43,425 nt of DNA, taken from contig JAAESJ010000658.1 of the NCBI GenBank assembly GCA_024229495.1, forward strand, positions 1-43,425. Direction: 5' to 3'. Source of the stretch: Verrucomicrobiaceae bacterium. Lineage in GTDB: Bacteria > Verrucomicrobiota > Verrucomicrobiia > Verrucomicrobiales > DEV007. Shown here in pieces: positions 24,132 to 31,737 of the stretch. The notes under the pieces are model-generated. The model did no database searches, had not been told where the DNA came from, and saw nothing but the letters and a program-made list of their open reading frames with translations. Each line of letters opens with the position of its first letter. Positions within the stretch are counted from its first letter, which is position 1. Position numbers and translations under genes: made by a program.

Positions 24132-25943
24132 TTATTGCCAACTGATGGTTTGCTCTATGGTTGCTGCGTTATTACTGAATTCCACAGGGACAAGCAGTTC
24201 TTTGCTGCCGCCGACTTCACGTATCACGGGTTTTCCTGAAGACTTGAGGCTTAGCAGTAATGAGTCACCAATAGCAAAGGTTCCATTTTCACCTGGGTCA
24301 ATGGCATCGGCAACGGCAGCCCGGAAATAGAGGTTTTTGACCGGTTTCCCGGTAATTTTTATCGTGCGCACAAATGACGCATCGGCTGATTCTGAACTGC
24401 CATTGGGAACCGGAGAGTCCTCGATTGCAAGTTCTCCGAAGGTATATCGGAAAGTCGGGATACGCGCGTCACCACTGAGGCTGTAACCTTTGAAGAAATA
24501 GCCTCCGGACACTGGTGGTAATTGTTGATTGTCCTTGCGCAGGAAGGTTTGCGGCCACGCTTCATCGGTTTTCTCAAGGACGCCAAAGGGGACCCCGTCA
24601 GCGTTCTTGATCAGAGATTGTCCAGCTGGCGGCTGATATCCCTGGCCTCGGCCGTTCCAGTGCCGTTTTGCATCAATGAAATCCTCCAGCCATACCATGG
24701 CAATACGCATATTGTTTGCATCGTAGGCAAGATTCAACCCTCCGGGATAACCAACACCGATTGCCCTCGATCCGGCACCTTGGATAAAGTTTCTGTAGAT
24801 GCGGGCCTCGTCCTCGGCAACCAGCAACTGGCCACTTGGTGAACTGCCGCCTGAGGGTCTGCCTGCTTTTGAGAGTGCCAGCTCTTTCTTGGATCCAGGA
24901 GGCTTCCATCCGACGTAGAGTTCCTCCCCGCCAGAGCCTTCAAAATACTGCAACTCGATGTCGTGGGTTCCGGCCTCCAGTTTCACTTTGCCTGACTTGG
25001 CGCTCATGCCGTGGATGCCGTCATGATTGACGACGACCTTGCGATTGATAAACAGGCGGGAACCATCGTCAGAGGCAATGGTGAAGGTGTGTATTCCCGC
25101 TTTGGCAACTTCGATCTTAGCGTTGAATACCAAGCCAAAGGAATCCCTTTCATTGGTGCAGGCAAGGTCAAATTTTCCACTTGGCACATGGTCGGTCCCT
25201 GCAGCTTTGAGTGTATTCCAGTCAGGAAGTTGTTTCCAAGAACCTTTAAACAGCGTGAAGGTAAGTTCGCTCAACGGGTTGATTTCCCGGGTAACCATCA
25301 TGGTGCCGCGCATCACTTGTGCGTGTCCTGGAAGGGTGCAGACATAAGGGTATTTCCCGGTTTTTTTTGGTGCCGTGAAATACAGAGTGGCCGTTGAGTG
25401 AGGGTCGGCCATTTTGCTGGCAAAGAGCAGGTCGGGATGCTTGGGAATCCAACTTTTGGCAAATCCATCAGCACCAAGTTTCCATGCTTCCTGGGCGACT
25501 TTCATGTCGTTTCCTTTACCCGGCTTGGTGATTACCAGGTTATGGTGCATGTCATCGGCGTTGCGCAATATCAGCTTGATCTTTTTGCCCGGGTAAACGG
25601 AGAAGGTGGGCTTATTGTATTTCATTTCCCCTTTCAGGGTGGTGATCTCTATGACCCGGTCAGCTTGCCCAAAATCCTTTGGCTGCGCATTTTTCTTCAG
25701 CCACCCTGCGACGTAGTCTCGATCATCCTGATTGAGCTTACTCAATTTCACTTCACCGGTAGTGCCATTTGGCAGTCGTAAGGTGACAGAATCAGCATTG
25801 GCACTGATGAGTCCGGCTTTTACCTTGCGCCCGTCAGAGTGGGACCAGGTTCTTGCGCCCGGGTTTTTTGCAGCTTCCTGAGCGAAGCTGAGGGTGATTG
25901 CGGACTGAATTAACAGGAAAGAAAGGAGATGTGAGATGCGCAT
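24132..25943 (-). CDS. secreted SHD1-cupredoxin-PA14 protein
   Basis: Counted from ATG 25943 (a TTG at 25973 is possible but places ten residues before the signal peptide), the protein has 603 residues. Order: signal peptide (1-21); SHD1 domain (about 31-83, T-W-S-H-S-D-G-R-K); azurin/auracyanin-like cupredoxin (about 95-217) with H134-N, C202, H207 and M211, i.e. the C-x4-H-x3-M spacing of a type 1 copper site; PA14 domain (about 265-345, A-S-D-D-G-S-R-L-F-I-N); and a DUF6797-like C-terminal region (about 375-560) that resembles the middle of the LamG/cytochrome protein. It probably carries electrons and binds carbohydrate outside the cytoplasm. It is the first gene of the three-gene minus-strand operon. 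A TATAAT (25953-25948) lies just five bases before the ATG, with no clear -35, so a leaderless transcript is conceivable. Confidence 0.88.
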   Translation of the reverse strand: MRISHLLSFLLIQSAITLSFAQEAAKNPGARTWSHSDGRKVKAGLISANADSVTLRLPNGTTGEVKLSKLNQDDRDYVAGWLKKNAQPKDFGQADRVIEITTLKGEMKYNKPTFSVYPGKKIKLILRNADDMHHNLVITKPGKGNDMKVAQEAWKLGADGFAKSWIPKHPDLLFASKMADPHSTATLYFTAPKKTGKYPYVCTLPGHAQVMRGTMMVTREINPLSELTFTLFKGSWKQLPDWNTLKAAGTDHVPSGKFDLACTNERDSFGLVFNAKIEVAKAGIHTFTIASDDGSRLFINRKVVVNHDGIHGMSAKSGKVKLEAGTHDIELQYFEGSGGEELYVGWKPPGSKKELALSKAGRPSGGSSPSGQLLVAEDEARIYRNFIQGAGSRAIGVGYPGGLNLAYDANNMRIAMVWLEDFIDAKRHWNGRGQGYQPPAGQSLIKNADGVPFGVLEKTDEAWPQTFLRKDNQQLPPVSGGYFFKGYSLSGDARIPTFRYTFGELAIEDSPVPNGSSESADASFVRTIKITGKPVKNLYFRAAVADAIDPGENGTFAIGDSLLLSLKSSGKPVIREVGGSKELLVPVEFSNNAATIEQTISWQ

Positions 25944-26124
25944 TGGAATTATATATCGTCTATCTGCATACAAAATAGTGTGCCGATCTTTCCGGTTTTG
26001 GGTGGTTTCTCAGCCTGCACCTTTATTAAATCATTTAAATATATCGATGCGCTTGTTTTAGGAAGCCTGAAATGGAAGCAATTAGTAGTAAATAGAACGT
26101 TGAATTGAGTCAGAGAAAGGAAAC

Positions 26125-26250
26125 ATGATAAAGAATATTGATGAAATGAGGCCCTTTATCCCTTTATCTACAGGGAATTTCTCCATTAAAGGGCAGCAAT
26201 ATGTTGGAGCCTTTGAATTAGCTCTTGGTTTCTTCATTGGGATTATTTGA
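26125..26250 (+). CDS. possible small hydrophobic-tailed protein (41 aa)
   Basis: An ATG with AAAGGA three bases upstream opens a frame of 41 residues ending in a hydrophobic stretch (G-A-F-E-L-A-L-G-F-F-I-G-I-I). It lies ahead of the rpmH promoter in otherwise non-coding DNA. No family is recognised. It could equally be chance, so confidence is low. Confidence 0.2.
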   Translation: MIKNIDEMRPFIPLSTGNFSIKGQQYVGAFELALGFFIGII

Positions 26251-26314
26251 GGTATGGGTGGCAAATCATCAATGATGCTTGATTTTGGGTGTTAGCTTTG
26301 TCTATTGCAGATGC

Positions 26315-26342
26315 TTGACGGGAGCTGGATTAGCCGTATCCT
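26315..26342 (+). promoter_or_regulatory. sigma-70-like promoter of rpmH-rnpA-yidD-yidC
   Basis: TTGACG (26315-26320) and TATCCT (26337-26342) are separated by 16 bases and lie about 65 bases before the rpmH start. The -35 element differs from the consensus at one base. This is the best vegetative-type promoter I see in the window and fits a strongly expressed ribosomal-protein gene. Confidence 0.6.
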
Positions 26343-26406
26343 ACCCGCCCCATGAAATCCGCTTCTAAGCTGGTAGATCAAGGGACAAATAGTTTTTCCT
26401 GCAAAC

Positions 26407-26580
26407 ATGAAACGCACTTATCAACCCTCCAAGCGAAGCCGCAAGCGTCAGCATGGCTTTCGGGCTCGAATGAAAACAAAGAATGGGCGTGCGACGATCA
26501 AGAGACGCAGGCAGAAGGGGCGTAAGCGATTGATCCCCAAGGGAGCAGAGCTTCATTACAAGCGTCACAGGCAGAGTTAA
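26407..26580 (+). CDS. rpmH: 50S ribosomal protein L34
   Basis: The product has 57 residues. The hallmark M-K-R-T-Y-Q-P-S start, then [13 protein letters not shown] and the [10 protein letters not shown] block identify L34 of the large ribosomal subunit. Common L34 proteins end about 45 residues in, just after this block; here about 12 extra residues ([12 protein letters not shown]) follow. It is the first gene of the widely conserved cluster rpmH-rnpA-yidD-yidC and has its own clear promoter. The gene is short and lies in the same direction as its partners. Confidence 0.96.
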   Translation: MKRTYQPSKRSRKRQHGFRARMKTKNGRATIKRRRQKGRKRLIPKGAELHYKRHRQS

Positions 26581-26634
26581 CATCGATTGGGGTGGGCTTT
26601 TGCATTTTCATTCAGTGAGCGGAGATTACTTGTC

Positions 26635-26997
26635 ATGCGCCTCTCGCGCGTCATGCGAATGAAGTCACGGGCGGAATTTTCCCGCGTTCGTGAGGAAGGG
26701 GTAAGCTTCGGAGGTCGTTATTTGGTTTTGGGCTATCTTCCTGAATCGGATTTGCCGGTAAGTTTCAAGTTTGGCATTATTTTGACCCGTAAAGTGGGTA
26801 ATGCGGTTGTCAGAAACAGGATCAGACGCCGTGTTAGGGCTATTATTGGGGAATTGGGTGAATTGATGTGTGAATCCGGTTATATGGTGATGATCGCCCG
26901 GAGGCAGGCTTCGCTGGCGAGCTTTGAAGAATTGCGTAAGGATCTTAAAAAGCTCGCCCGGAAGGCCGGAATCCTCTCTGATATGAATTCTCAATGA
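26635..26997 (+). CDS. rnpA: ribonuclease P protein component
   Basis: The 120-residue basic protein assists the RNase P RNA in removing the 5' leader of tRNA precursors. It shows the family core V-G-N-A-V-V-R-N-R-I-R-R-R-V-R (the RNR motif) and an N-terminal M-K-S-R-A-E-F-S-R-V-R-E-E-G region. I chose ATG 26635, preceded by GGAG at 26621-26624; an in-frame TTG at 26587 would add 16 residues unlike the family. It sits between rpmH and yidD, and its stop codon overlaps the yidD start (ATGA). Confidence 0.95.
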   Translation: MRLSRVMRMKSRAEFSRVREEGVSFGGRYLVLGYLPESDLPVSFKFGIILTRKVGNAVVRNRIRRRVRAIIGELGELMCESGYMVMIARRQASLASFEELRKDLKKLARKAGILSDMNSQ

Positions 26998-27275
26998 AAT
27001 TGCTCATTCGCTTATTAATCAGGTTTTATCAGCTTGCCATTTCCCCTTTCATTCACTGGGTTGGCGGGGCAGGGGCTGGTTGTCGCTATACTCCGAGTTG
27101 CTCAGAGTATTTTCTTGAAGCGGTTGAGAAGCATGGTGTCATTTCCGGTTCAGCAATGGGTCTGAAGAGAATTTTCCGATGTGCTCCATGGGGAGGACAT
27201 GGGCATGATCCCGTGCCGGTTGCGGGAAAGGAACTTGTAGGCGTAGATCTTCAAAAGGCATCCCAAGATGGATAG
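26994..27275 (+). CDS. yidD: membrane protein insertion efficiency factor YidD
   Basis: The 93-residue protein has the family pattern L-I-R-F-Y-Q-L-A-I-S-P (10-20), then C-R-Y-T-P-S-C-S-E-Y (36-45) and C-A-P-W-G-G-H-G-H-D-P-V (67-78). It has an amphipathic N-terminal helix that attaches to the inner membrane near YidC and helps membrane-protein insertion. The ATG overlaps the rnpA stop by four bases, and the end overlaps the yidC start by eight bases, so translation is probably coupled through the cluster. Confidence 0.96.
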   Translation: MKLLIRLLIRFYQLAISPFIHWVGGAGAGCRYTPSCSEYFLEAVEKHGVISGSAMGLKRIFRCAPWGGHGHDPVPVAGKELVGVDLQKASQDG

Positions 27276-29112
27276 AACAGCATGGATTGTCGTTATTTTC
27301 TGTGGCTTCGGGCTTTTCTGGTGGTTCGGGCAACAGGCGAAATACGTTGAGGAGGCAGACAATGCCCGGAGGCAACGGGCGGCAGAGGCTGTTATACCGG
27401 CGACTCAGGAAGAAGAGGAGGTTCCCGGCAAGGATGCCACCGAGCAGCCCCCTAGGGAAACCATTGAGGAGAGCACCCTGTCCAATGACCAGGCTGACTG
27501 GGTGTTCACGACCGGAGGTGGTGGCATTGCTCGGGTTCGCCTAAAGGATCACAATCTGAAATACCGGGCCGGGGACAGTGAGTTGGCTGAAGATGAAGAG
27601 CCCAAGGTGACATTGAATATCCACTCAACCCATCCGATTGGCGAATTAACAACGGGGGTAGGGAAGTTTAAAGACCTTGTTTATGGCATTGTTTCAACTG
27701 AGGACAGGCAAATTGTGTTACAGGCTCAGGATGGTGAGTTGCAGATCACCAAGACCTTTAAGTTGGCCAACTCTGGAGATGTTGCGTCCACTGAGACAGG
27801 AGCCGAGGCGCAGACGCATTTGGTGCAACTGGAGTTAAGGATGAAGCACACGGGTAATTCTAGACCTTACGAAATATCCGATTATTACCTTTATACGGGG
27901 TCAGCAGCGCCCCTCTTTCCCAAGGAGTGGGAGGCTCAGACAGGGTTCAGTTATTTTTTCGAAGGAGATGATGAGTTCCAGGATGTGAACCATTTCGAGG
28001 ATGAGGATCTTGCCTATACAGAGGCCTGTGAGGAATTTATCTGGGGCAGTGTGGAGAACCAGTTTTACGCCATCAATATTTGTGCTGAGAAGGAGTATAA
28101 CGGTGGTATCTGGGCGACGCGCAGACCGGTAAAACTTACCGGTTACGAGGAGGCGTCCGGTCAATACTATGCGGTGGAAGGGGCGATCAGGCTCCCCGCC
28201 TATTCCCTTAACCCTGGGCAAGAGCAGGTATTCAAATATGACATTTACACGGGGCCCAAGCATTACAAGTTGCTGAAGTCATTGGATCGTGAACGGGTTG
28301 AGATGACAGGCTTTGGGCGTATGCCTATATTTGGGTGGATGGCCAAGCCCTTCAGTAAGCCCTTGAGCTCGCTGATGGATTACCTCTACGGGTTATTTGG
28401 AAATTACGGTTGGGCAATTATCTGCATCACTCTCATTATCCGCTTTGCGATCTGGCCGTTGCACATCAAGTCGCAGCGCACCATGAAGAGGATGTCGCTG
28501 CTTCAGCCGAAAATGAAAGAGCTGAAGGAGAAATATCAGGACAATCCGCAGAAGATGAACCAGGAGACCATGGCGCTTTATCGCGACTATGGAGTGAACC
28601 CCCTGGGAGGCTGCTTGCCGATTCTCCTACAGATGCCTATCTTTCTGGGCTTCTTTGCCATGTTGCGCTCGGCAGTTGAGTTGCGTCATCAGCCCTGGTT
28701 GGGGTGGGTGGAAGACTTATCGATGCCGGACACGGTTGTTCATATTGCAGGGTTTCCATTGAATATCCTGCCGATCCTGATGGGAATTACCATGGTGCTG
28801 CAGATGCGGATGACACCAAGTACGGGTGATAAGATGCAGCGTCGTATCTTTATGCTGATGCCGGTGATTTTCCTTATTTTCTGTTATGGTTTTGCCTCTG
28901 CCCTGGCGCTTTACTGGACGGCTCAGAATATTATCAGTATTGGACAGACCTGGTTGCTGCGTAACCGCAAGGACGTGGAACTGGTGAAACGCAAGCGGGT
29001 TCCGCGCCCCATGCCCGGAAAGGGGCGCCCGAGTTTCAATGCGCCAGCAAAGAAGAAGCCACCCAAACGCAAGCAGATACGCACAGGTGGGAGCAAGGGA
29101 CGGAGGTCTTGA
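27268..29112 (+). CDS. yidC: membrane protein insertase YidC
   Basis: The 614-residue protein has the Gram-negative layout: a first transmembrane helix (about 5-21), an acidic linker, a large periplasmic P1 domain (about 70-345), and the insertase core (about 370-580) starting G-N-Y-G-W-A-I-I, with the conserved R in L-I-I-R-F-A-I-W-P, the charged cytoplasmic hairpin (M-K-R-M-S-L-L-Q-P-K-M-K-E-L-K) and G-G-C-L-P-I-L-L-Q-M-P-I-F. The C-terminal tail is strongly basic (about 575-614, K-K-K-P-P-K-R-K), as in YidC forms that contact the ribosome. It inserts and folds inner-membrane proteins alone or with SecYEG. It overlaps yidD by eight bases. Confidence 0.97.
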   Translation: MDRTAWIVVIFCGFGLFWWFGQQAKYVEEADNARRQRAAEAVIPATQEEEEVPGKDATEQPPRETIEESTLSNDQADWVFTTGGGGIARVRLKDHNLKYRAGDSELAEDEEPKVTLNIHSTHPIGELTTGVGKFKDLVYGIVSTEDRQIVLQAQDGELQITKTFKLANSGDVASTETGAEAQTHLVQLELRMKHTGNSRPYEISDYYLYTGSAAPLFPKEWEAQTGFSYFFEGDDEFQDVNHFEDEDLAYTEACEEFIWGSVENQFYAINICAEKEYNGGIWATRRPVKLTGYEEASGQYYAVEGAIRLPAYSLNPGQEQVFKYDIYTGPKHYKLLKSLDRERVEMTGFGRMPIFGWMAKPFSKPLSSLMDYLYGLFGNYGWAIICITLIIRFAIWPLHIKSQRTMKRMSLLQPKMKELKEKYQDNPQKMNQETMALYRDYGVNPLGGCLPILLQMPIFLGFFAMLRSAVELRHQPWLGWVEDLSMPDTVVHIAGFPLNILPILMGITMVLQMRMTPSTGDKMQRRIFMLMPVIFLIFCYGFASALALYWTAQNIISIGQTWLLRNRKDVELVKRKRVPRPMPGKGRPSFNAPAKKKPPKRKQIRTGGSKGRRS

Positions 29113-29294
29113 GTTTCTGGGTTGATACGGTGTAGGTGTCAGCCAATTGGCCAGGTTATTGATTCAACCTTGACTCAGCGCACATTTATGTTATCGAAAC
29201 CGTTCCGCTGGCCAAACGTGCCGTGTGGAATGAAAGGAGTTTGAACCAGCTCTGGCAGGAAGCCTTTCCGCTAAACACTTCTGAAAAAAACGTT

Positions 29295-29510
29295 ATGAGA
29301 ACTGAACTTGTAGAGCAAGCATCGGAAGTTATTGAGGATACCACTCTGCTTATCAACATGGTCTCCAAGCGTGTGCGTCAACTCAACAACGGTCGTAGCC
29401 CTTTAATCACCGTGGTTGAGCGGCTAGGTGCCGCGGATATTGCTCTTACCGAGATCATTGAAGGCAAGATTGTCATTGATGAGAGCGAGGGCTTGAGGGA
29501 AGCGGAGTAG
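29295..29510 (+). CDS. rpoZ: RNA polymerase omega subunit (RpoZ-like)
   Basis: Counted from ATG 29295 the protein has 71 residues. L-L-I-N-M-V-S-K-R-V-R-Q-L-N-N-G and the later A-L-T-E-I-I-E-G-K-I match the two conserved segments of omega, which helps assemble the RNA polymerase beta-prime subunit. The upstream in-frame GTG at 29223 would add 24 residues not typical of the family. No Shine-Dalgarno site is visible before 29295. It lies between yidC and smpB in the same direction. The family is short and diverged, so I hold this a little less firmly than its neighbours. Confidence 0.8.
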   Translation: MRTELVEQASEVIEDTTLLINMVSKRVRQLNNGRSPLITVVERLGAADIALTEIIEGKIVIDESEGLREAE

Positions 29511-29531
29511 AATTGCTTCCTCTGCCCTTGG

Positions 29532-29555
29532 CCGTGGCAGAAAAAAAGGCCACGG
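29532..29555 (+). other. hairpin just before the smpB start
   Basis: CCGTGGC (29532-29538) pairs perfectly with GCCACGG (29549-29555) around a ten-base A-rich loop. It ends four bases before the smpB ATG, covering the place of a ribosome binding site. Without a T-run it is unlikely to be a terminator. Confidence 0.4.
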
Positions 29556-29559
29556 TAGA

Positions 29560-30015
29560 ATGTCGCAGGATATTGCCAACAACCGGAAGGCTCTGCATGA
29601 TTTCCAGATCCTCGAGAAGTTCGAGGCGGGCGTGGAACTGAAAGGCACGGAAGTGAAATCAATCCGTGCCGGGCATATCCATTTACGTGATGCCTTTGGT
29701 ATTGTGCAAAATGGGCAGATGTTTATGGCAGGGTGCGATATCAAGCCCTACGAGGCTGCAAGTCATGAACAGCACGAGCCCAGGCGTTTGCGGCGCCTGT
29801 TGATGCATCGCCGCGAGATTGAGAGGATTAAAAGCAAGCTAAATGAAAAGGGCTTGTCACTTCCCGTGTTGCGGATTTACTGGAAGAATCGAAGGGTGAA
29901 ACTCGAGTTGGGCCTTGGGCGCGGAAAGGCGCAACATGACAAGCGTGAGACGCTCAGGAAAAAGGTTCAGGATCGTGAGGCACAAAGGGCCATGGCGCGC
30001 TTTAACCGTCATTAG
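29560..30015 (+). CDS. smpB: SsrA-binding protein SmpB
   Basis: The 151-residue basic protein delivers tmRNA to stalled ribosomes for trans-translation. Recognisable are N-R-K-A-L-H-D-F-x-I-L-E-K-F-E-A-G-V-E-L-K-G-T-E-V-K-S near the start (two shorter conserved blocks), the L-L-M-H-R-R-E-I segment, the W-K-N-R-R-V-K-L-E-L-G-L-G-R-G-K block and the basic C-terminal helix with K-R-E-T-L. The tmRNA gene itself is not in this window. It is 49 bases behind rpoZ and converges on zwf (72 bases between the stops). Confidence 0.96.
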   Translation: MSQDIANNRKALHDFQILEKFEAGVELKGTEVKSIRAGHIHLRDAFGIVQNGQMFMAGCDIKPYEAASHEQHEPRRLRRLLMHRREIERIKSKLNEKGLSLPVLRIYWKNRRVKLELGLGRGKAQHDKRETLRKKVQDREAQRAMARFNRH

Positions 30016-30087
30016 GAAGAATTTCACGGCAAGGGTGTATCACCTTCTGGATGTGGTGGAAGTCCGGCCTTTTGGTTGTCGGCGAGA

Positions 30088-31626
30088 TTATAACTCGCGC
30101 CAGTGATGTCCGCGCTCTGCTAGGAGTTGATCGGCTTCAGGTGGTCCCCAGGATCCCGCAGGGTATTCTGCCATGGGCGGTGGTTGTTCATGTTCATGCC
30201 ATGCAGACTCAATGGCATCGATAAACAACCAAGCGTTCTCGACTTCATCGCGGCGGGCAAACAGGGTGGCGTCACCAGCCATGGCATCAAGTAACAGGCG
30301 CTCATATGCCTCGGGGGATCCTTTTCCGAAAGAGGACAGGTAGTGGAAGTCCATTTTCACCGGCTCGATTTGCAGGGTGTTTCCCGGCAGCTTGGAGAGC
30401 ATGCGCACAGACATTCCCTCATCGGGCTGGATTCTCATTGTCAGCACGTTGCTACCGTCAATGCTGGGCAACTTTTGAAACAATACATTAGGTGGGCTCT
30501 TGAGATGAAGGGATATTTCAGTGGCCTTTTTCGGCAGTCTCTTTCCCATGCGGACATAGAAAGGGGTTCCTTCCCATCTCCAATTGTCGATAAAAATCCG
30601 CATTGCCACATAAGATTCAGTTTTACTCTCATCGGCTATTCGTTCTTCCTGGAGATATCCGGGTACGCTTTCGTCGTTGATTTCACCATGGGTATACTGG
30701 GCGCGTACAATATTTCTTTCCACCTCCTCAGGCCCCATTCTTCTCAGGGACCTGAGCACCTTGACTTTCTCGTCACGGACACTGTCTGCGGAGAGATCAG
30801 TGGGAGGTTCCATGGCGATAAGGCAGAGCAATTGCAATAAATGATTTTGAACCATGTCCCTTGTGGCGCCGGCTGTATCATAATACCCACCGCGTCCGCC
30901 TTCCATGCCAAGGTCCTCAGCGCAGGTGATTTGGACCTGCTCAATGAATCGACTGCGCCACAGGGGTTCAAAAATCGCATTGGCAAAGCGGAGGATCATG
31001 ATGTTTTGCGCAGTCTCTTTGCCCAGATAATGGTCGATTCTGTAGGTGTCATCTTCACTGAACGTATTGCTCAGCACACGATTTAATTCCTGTGCGGTTG
31101 TGAGATCACTTCCCAGTGGTTTCTCGATGATCACGCGTGTCCATCCTCCGTTTCTTGATTGGTTGAGGCCGGCCTCCTTGAGGTTTTCCAGTACTATCGG
31201 GAAAAATTCAGGGGCAGTGGACAGGTAGAAGAGCCTGTTGTGCATTGTGCTGCCATCAGCATCGATCATGTCCAAGTGCCTGGAAAGGGAGTGATAGGCG
31301 TCAGTGTCGTTGAAGTTTCCGCGGTGATAGGAGATGTTGGAGGCGAATTCCTCCCAGACTTCCGGGTCATGGCCGCTGCGTGAATTTTTCCGGTTGGATT
31401 CGGCCAGTTCATTGCGCCAGTAATCATCGGTTTTGTCACGTCGCGCAAAACCGGTGACCTTGATCCCGGGCGGAAGATCATTGTCTGCGGCAAGGTTGTA
31501 GAGGGCGGGGATCAACTTGCGGTGGGTAAGGTCGCCGGTGGCACCAAAAATGACCAGCGAGCAGGGTTTGGCAACCTGTCGCGAAAGCAGGTCTTCCCTT
31601 AGGGGGTTGTCTGAGGAAATCGACAT
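30088..31626 (-). CDS. zwf: glucose-6-phosphate 1-dehydrogenase
   Basis: The 512-residue enzyme oxidises glucose 6-phosphate to 6-phosphogluconolactone, the entry step of the oxidative pentose phosphate pathway, forming NADPH or NADH. The nucleotide-binding motif G28-A-T-G-D-L33 near the start, E168-K-P-L-G (168-172) and the substrate-site signature R196-I-D-H-Y-L-G-K-E204 are all present, with the general base expected about 60 residues further on. The length is standard. It is the last gene of the minus-strand run from 36849, 111 bases after the RpiB-GlyA fusion, which matches a pentose-phosphate link. An independent promoter in that gap cannot be excluded. Confidence 0.97.
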   Translation of the reverse strand: MSISSDNPLREDLLSRQVAKPCSLVIFGATGDLTHRKLIPALYNLAADNDLPPGIKVTGFARRDKTDDYWRNELAESNRKNSRSGHDPEVWEEFASNISYHRGNFNDTDAYHSLSRHLDMIDADGSTMHNRLFYLSTAPEFFPIVLENLKEAGLNQSRNGGWTRVIIEKPLGSDLTTAQELNRVLSNTFSEDDTYRIDHYLGKETAQNIMILRFANAIFEPLWRSRFIEQVQITCAEDLGMEGGRGGYYDTAGATRDMVQNHLLQLLCLIAMEPPTDLSADSVRDEKVKVLRSLRRMGPEEVERNIVRAQYTHGEINDESVPGYLQEERIADESKTESYVAMRIFIDNWRWEGTPFYVRMGKRLPKKATEISLHLKSPPNVLFQKLPSIDGSNVLTMRIQPDEGMSVRMLSKLPGNTLQIEPVKMDFHYLSSFGKGSPEAYERLLLDAMAGDATLFARRDEVENAWLFIDAIESAWHEHEQPPPMAEYPAGSWGPPEADQLLAERGHHWREL

Positions 31627-31737
31627 GGTTACCTAGATCATGCAACCAATCGCGGGGTTCAGCCAACCCTGAATGCTGGTAATTCTGATGCGCAGGCAAT
31701 CCCCGGATGTTCCCTGCGTGTGCATTTTCATTACGGC

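Larger units (their letters stand above)
25944..26406. other. 463-base AT-rich intergenic region between divergent operons
   Basis: It separates the cupredoxin operon (minus) from rpmH (plus). It holds the rpmH promoter near 26315-26342, a candidate 41-residue reading frame (26125-26250) and one sequence TTATCTACA (26164-26172) one base away from a DnaA box. No cluster of such boxes, no tRNA and no repeat is visible, so there is no good case for an origin here although rpmH lies near oriC in many bacteria. Confidence 0.6.

Noticed and set aside
26164-26172. TTATCTACA, close to a DnaA box, near rpmH
   Set aside because: It is a single site with one mismatch; no cluster, no dnaA gene and no AT-rich unwinding repeats, so no support for an origin.
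26082-26264. 60-residue frame on the minus strand upstream of rpmH
   Set aside because: It has no ribosome binding site, family or neighbour link; looks like a chance frame in AT-rich DNA.
29142-29151. Palindrome GCCAATTGGC between yidC and rpoZ
   Set aside because: Ten-base palindromes of this kind arise by chance; no second copy or promoter arrangement supports an operator.
30082-30098. GCGAG/CTCGC hairpin at the end of zwf as terminator
   Set aside because: Only five base pairs, overlapping the zwf stop codon, with no T-run on either strand.
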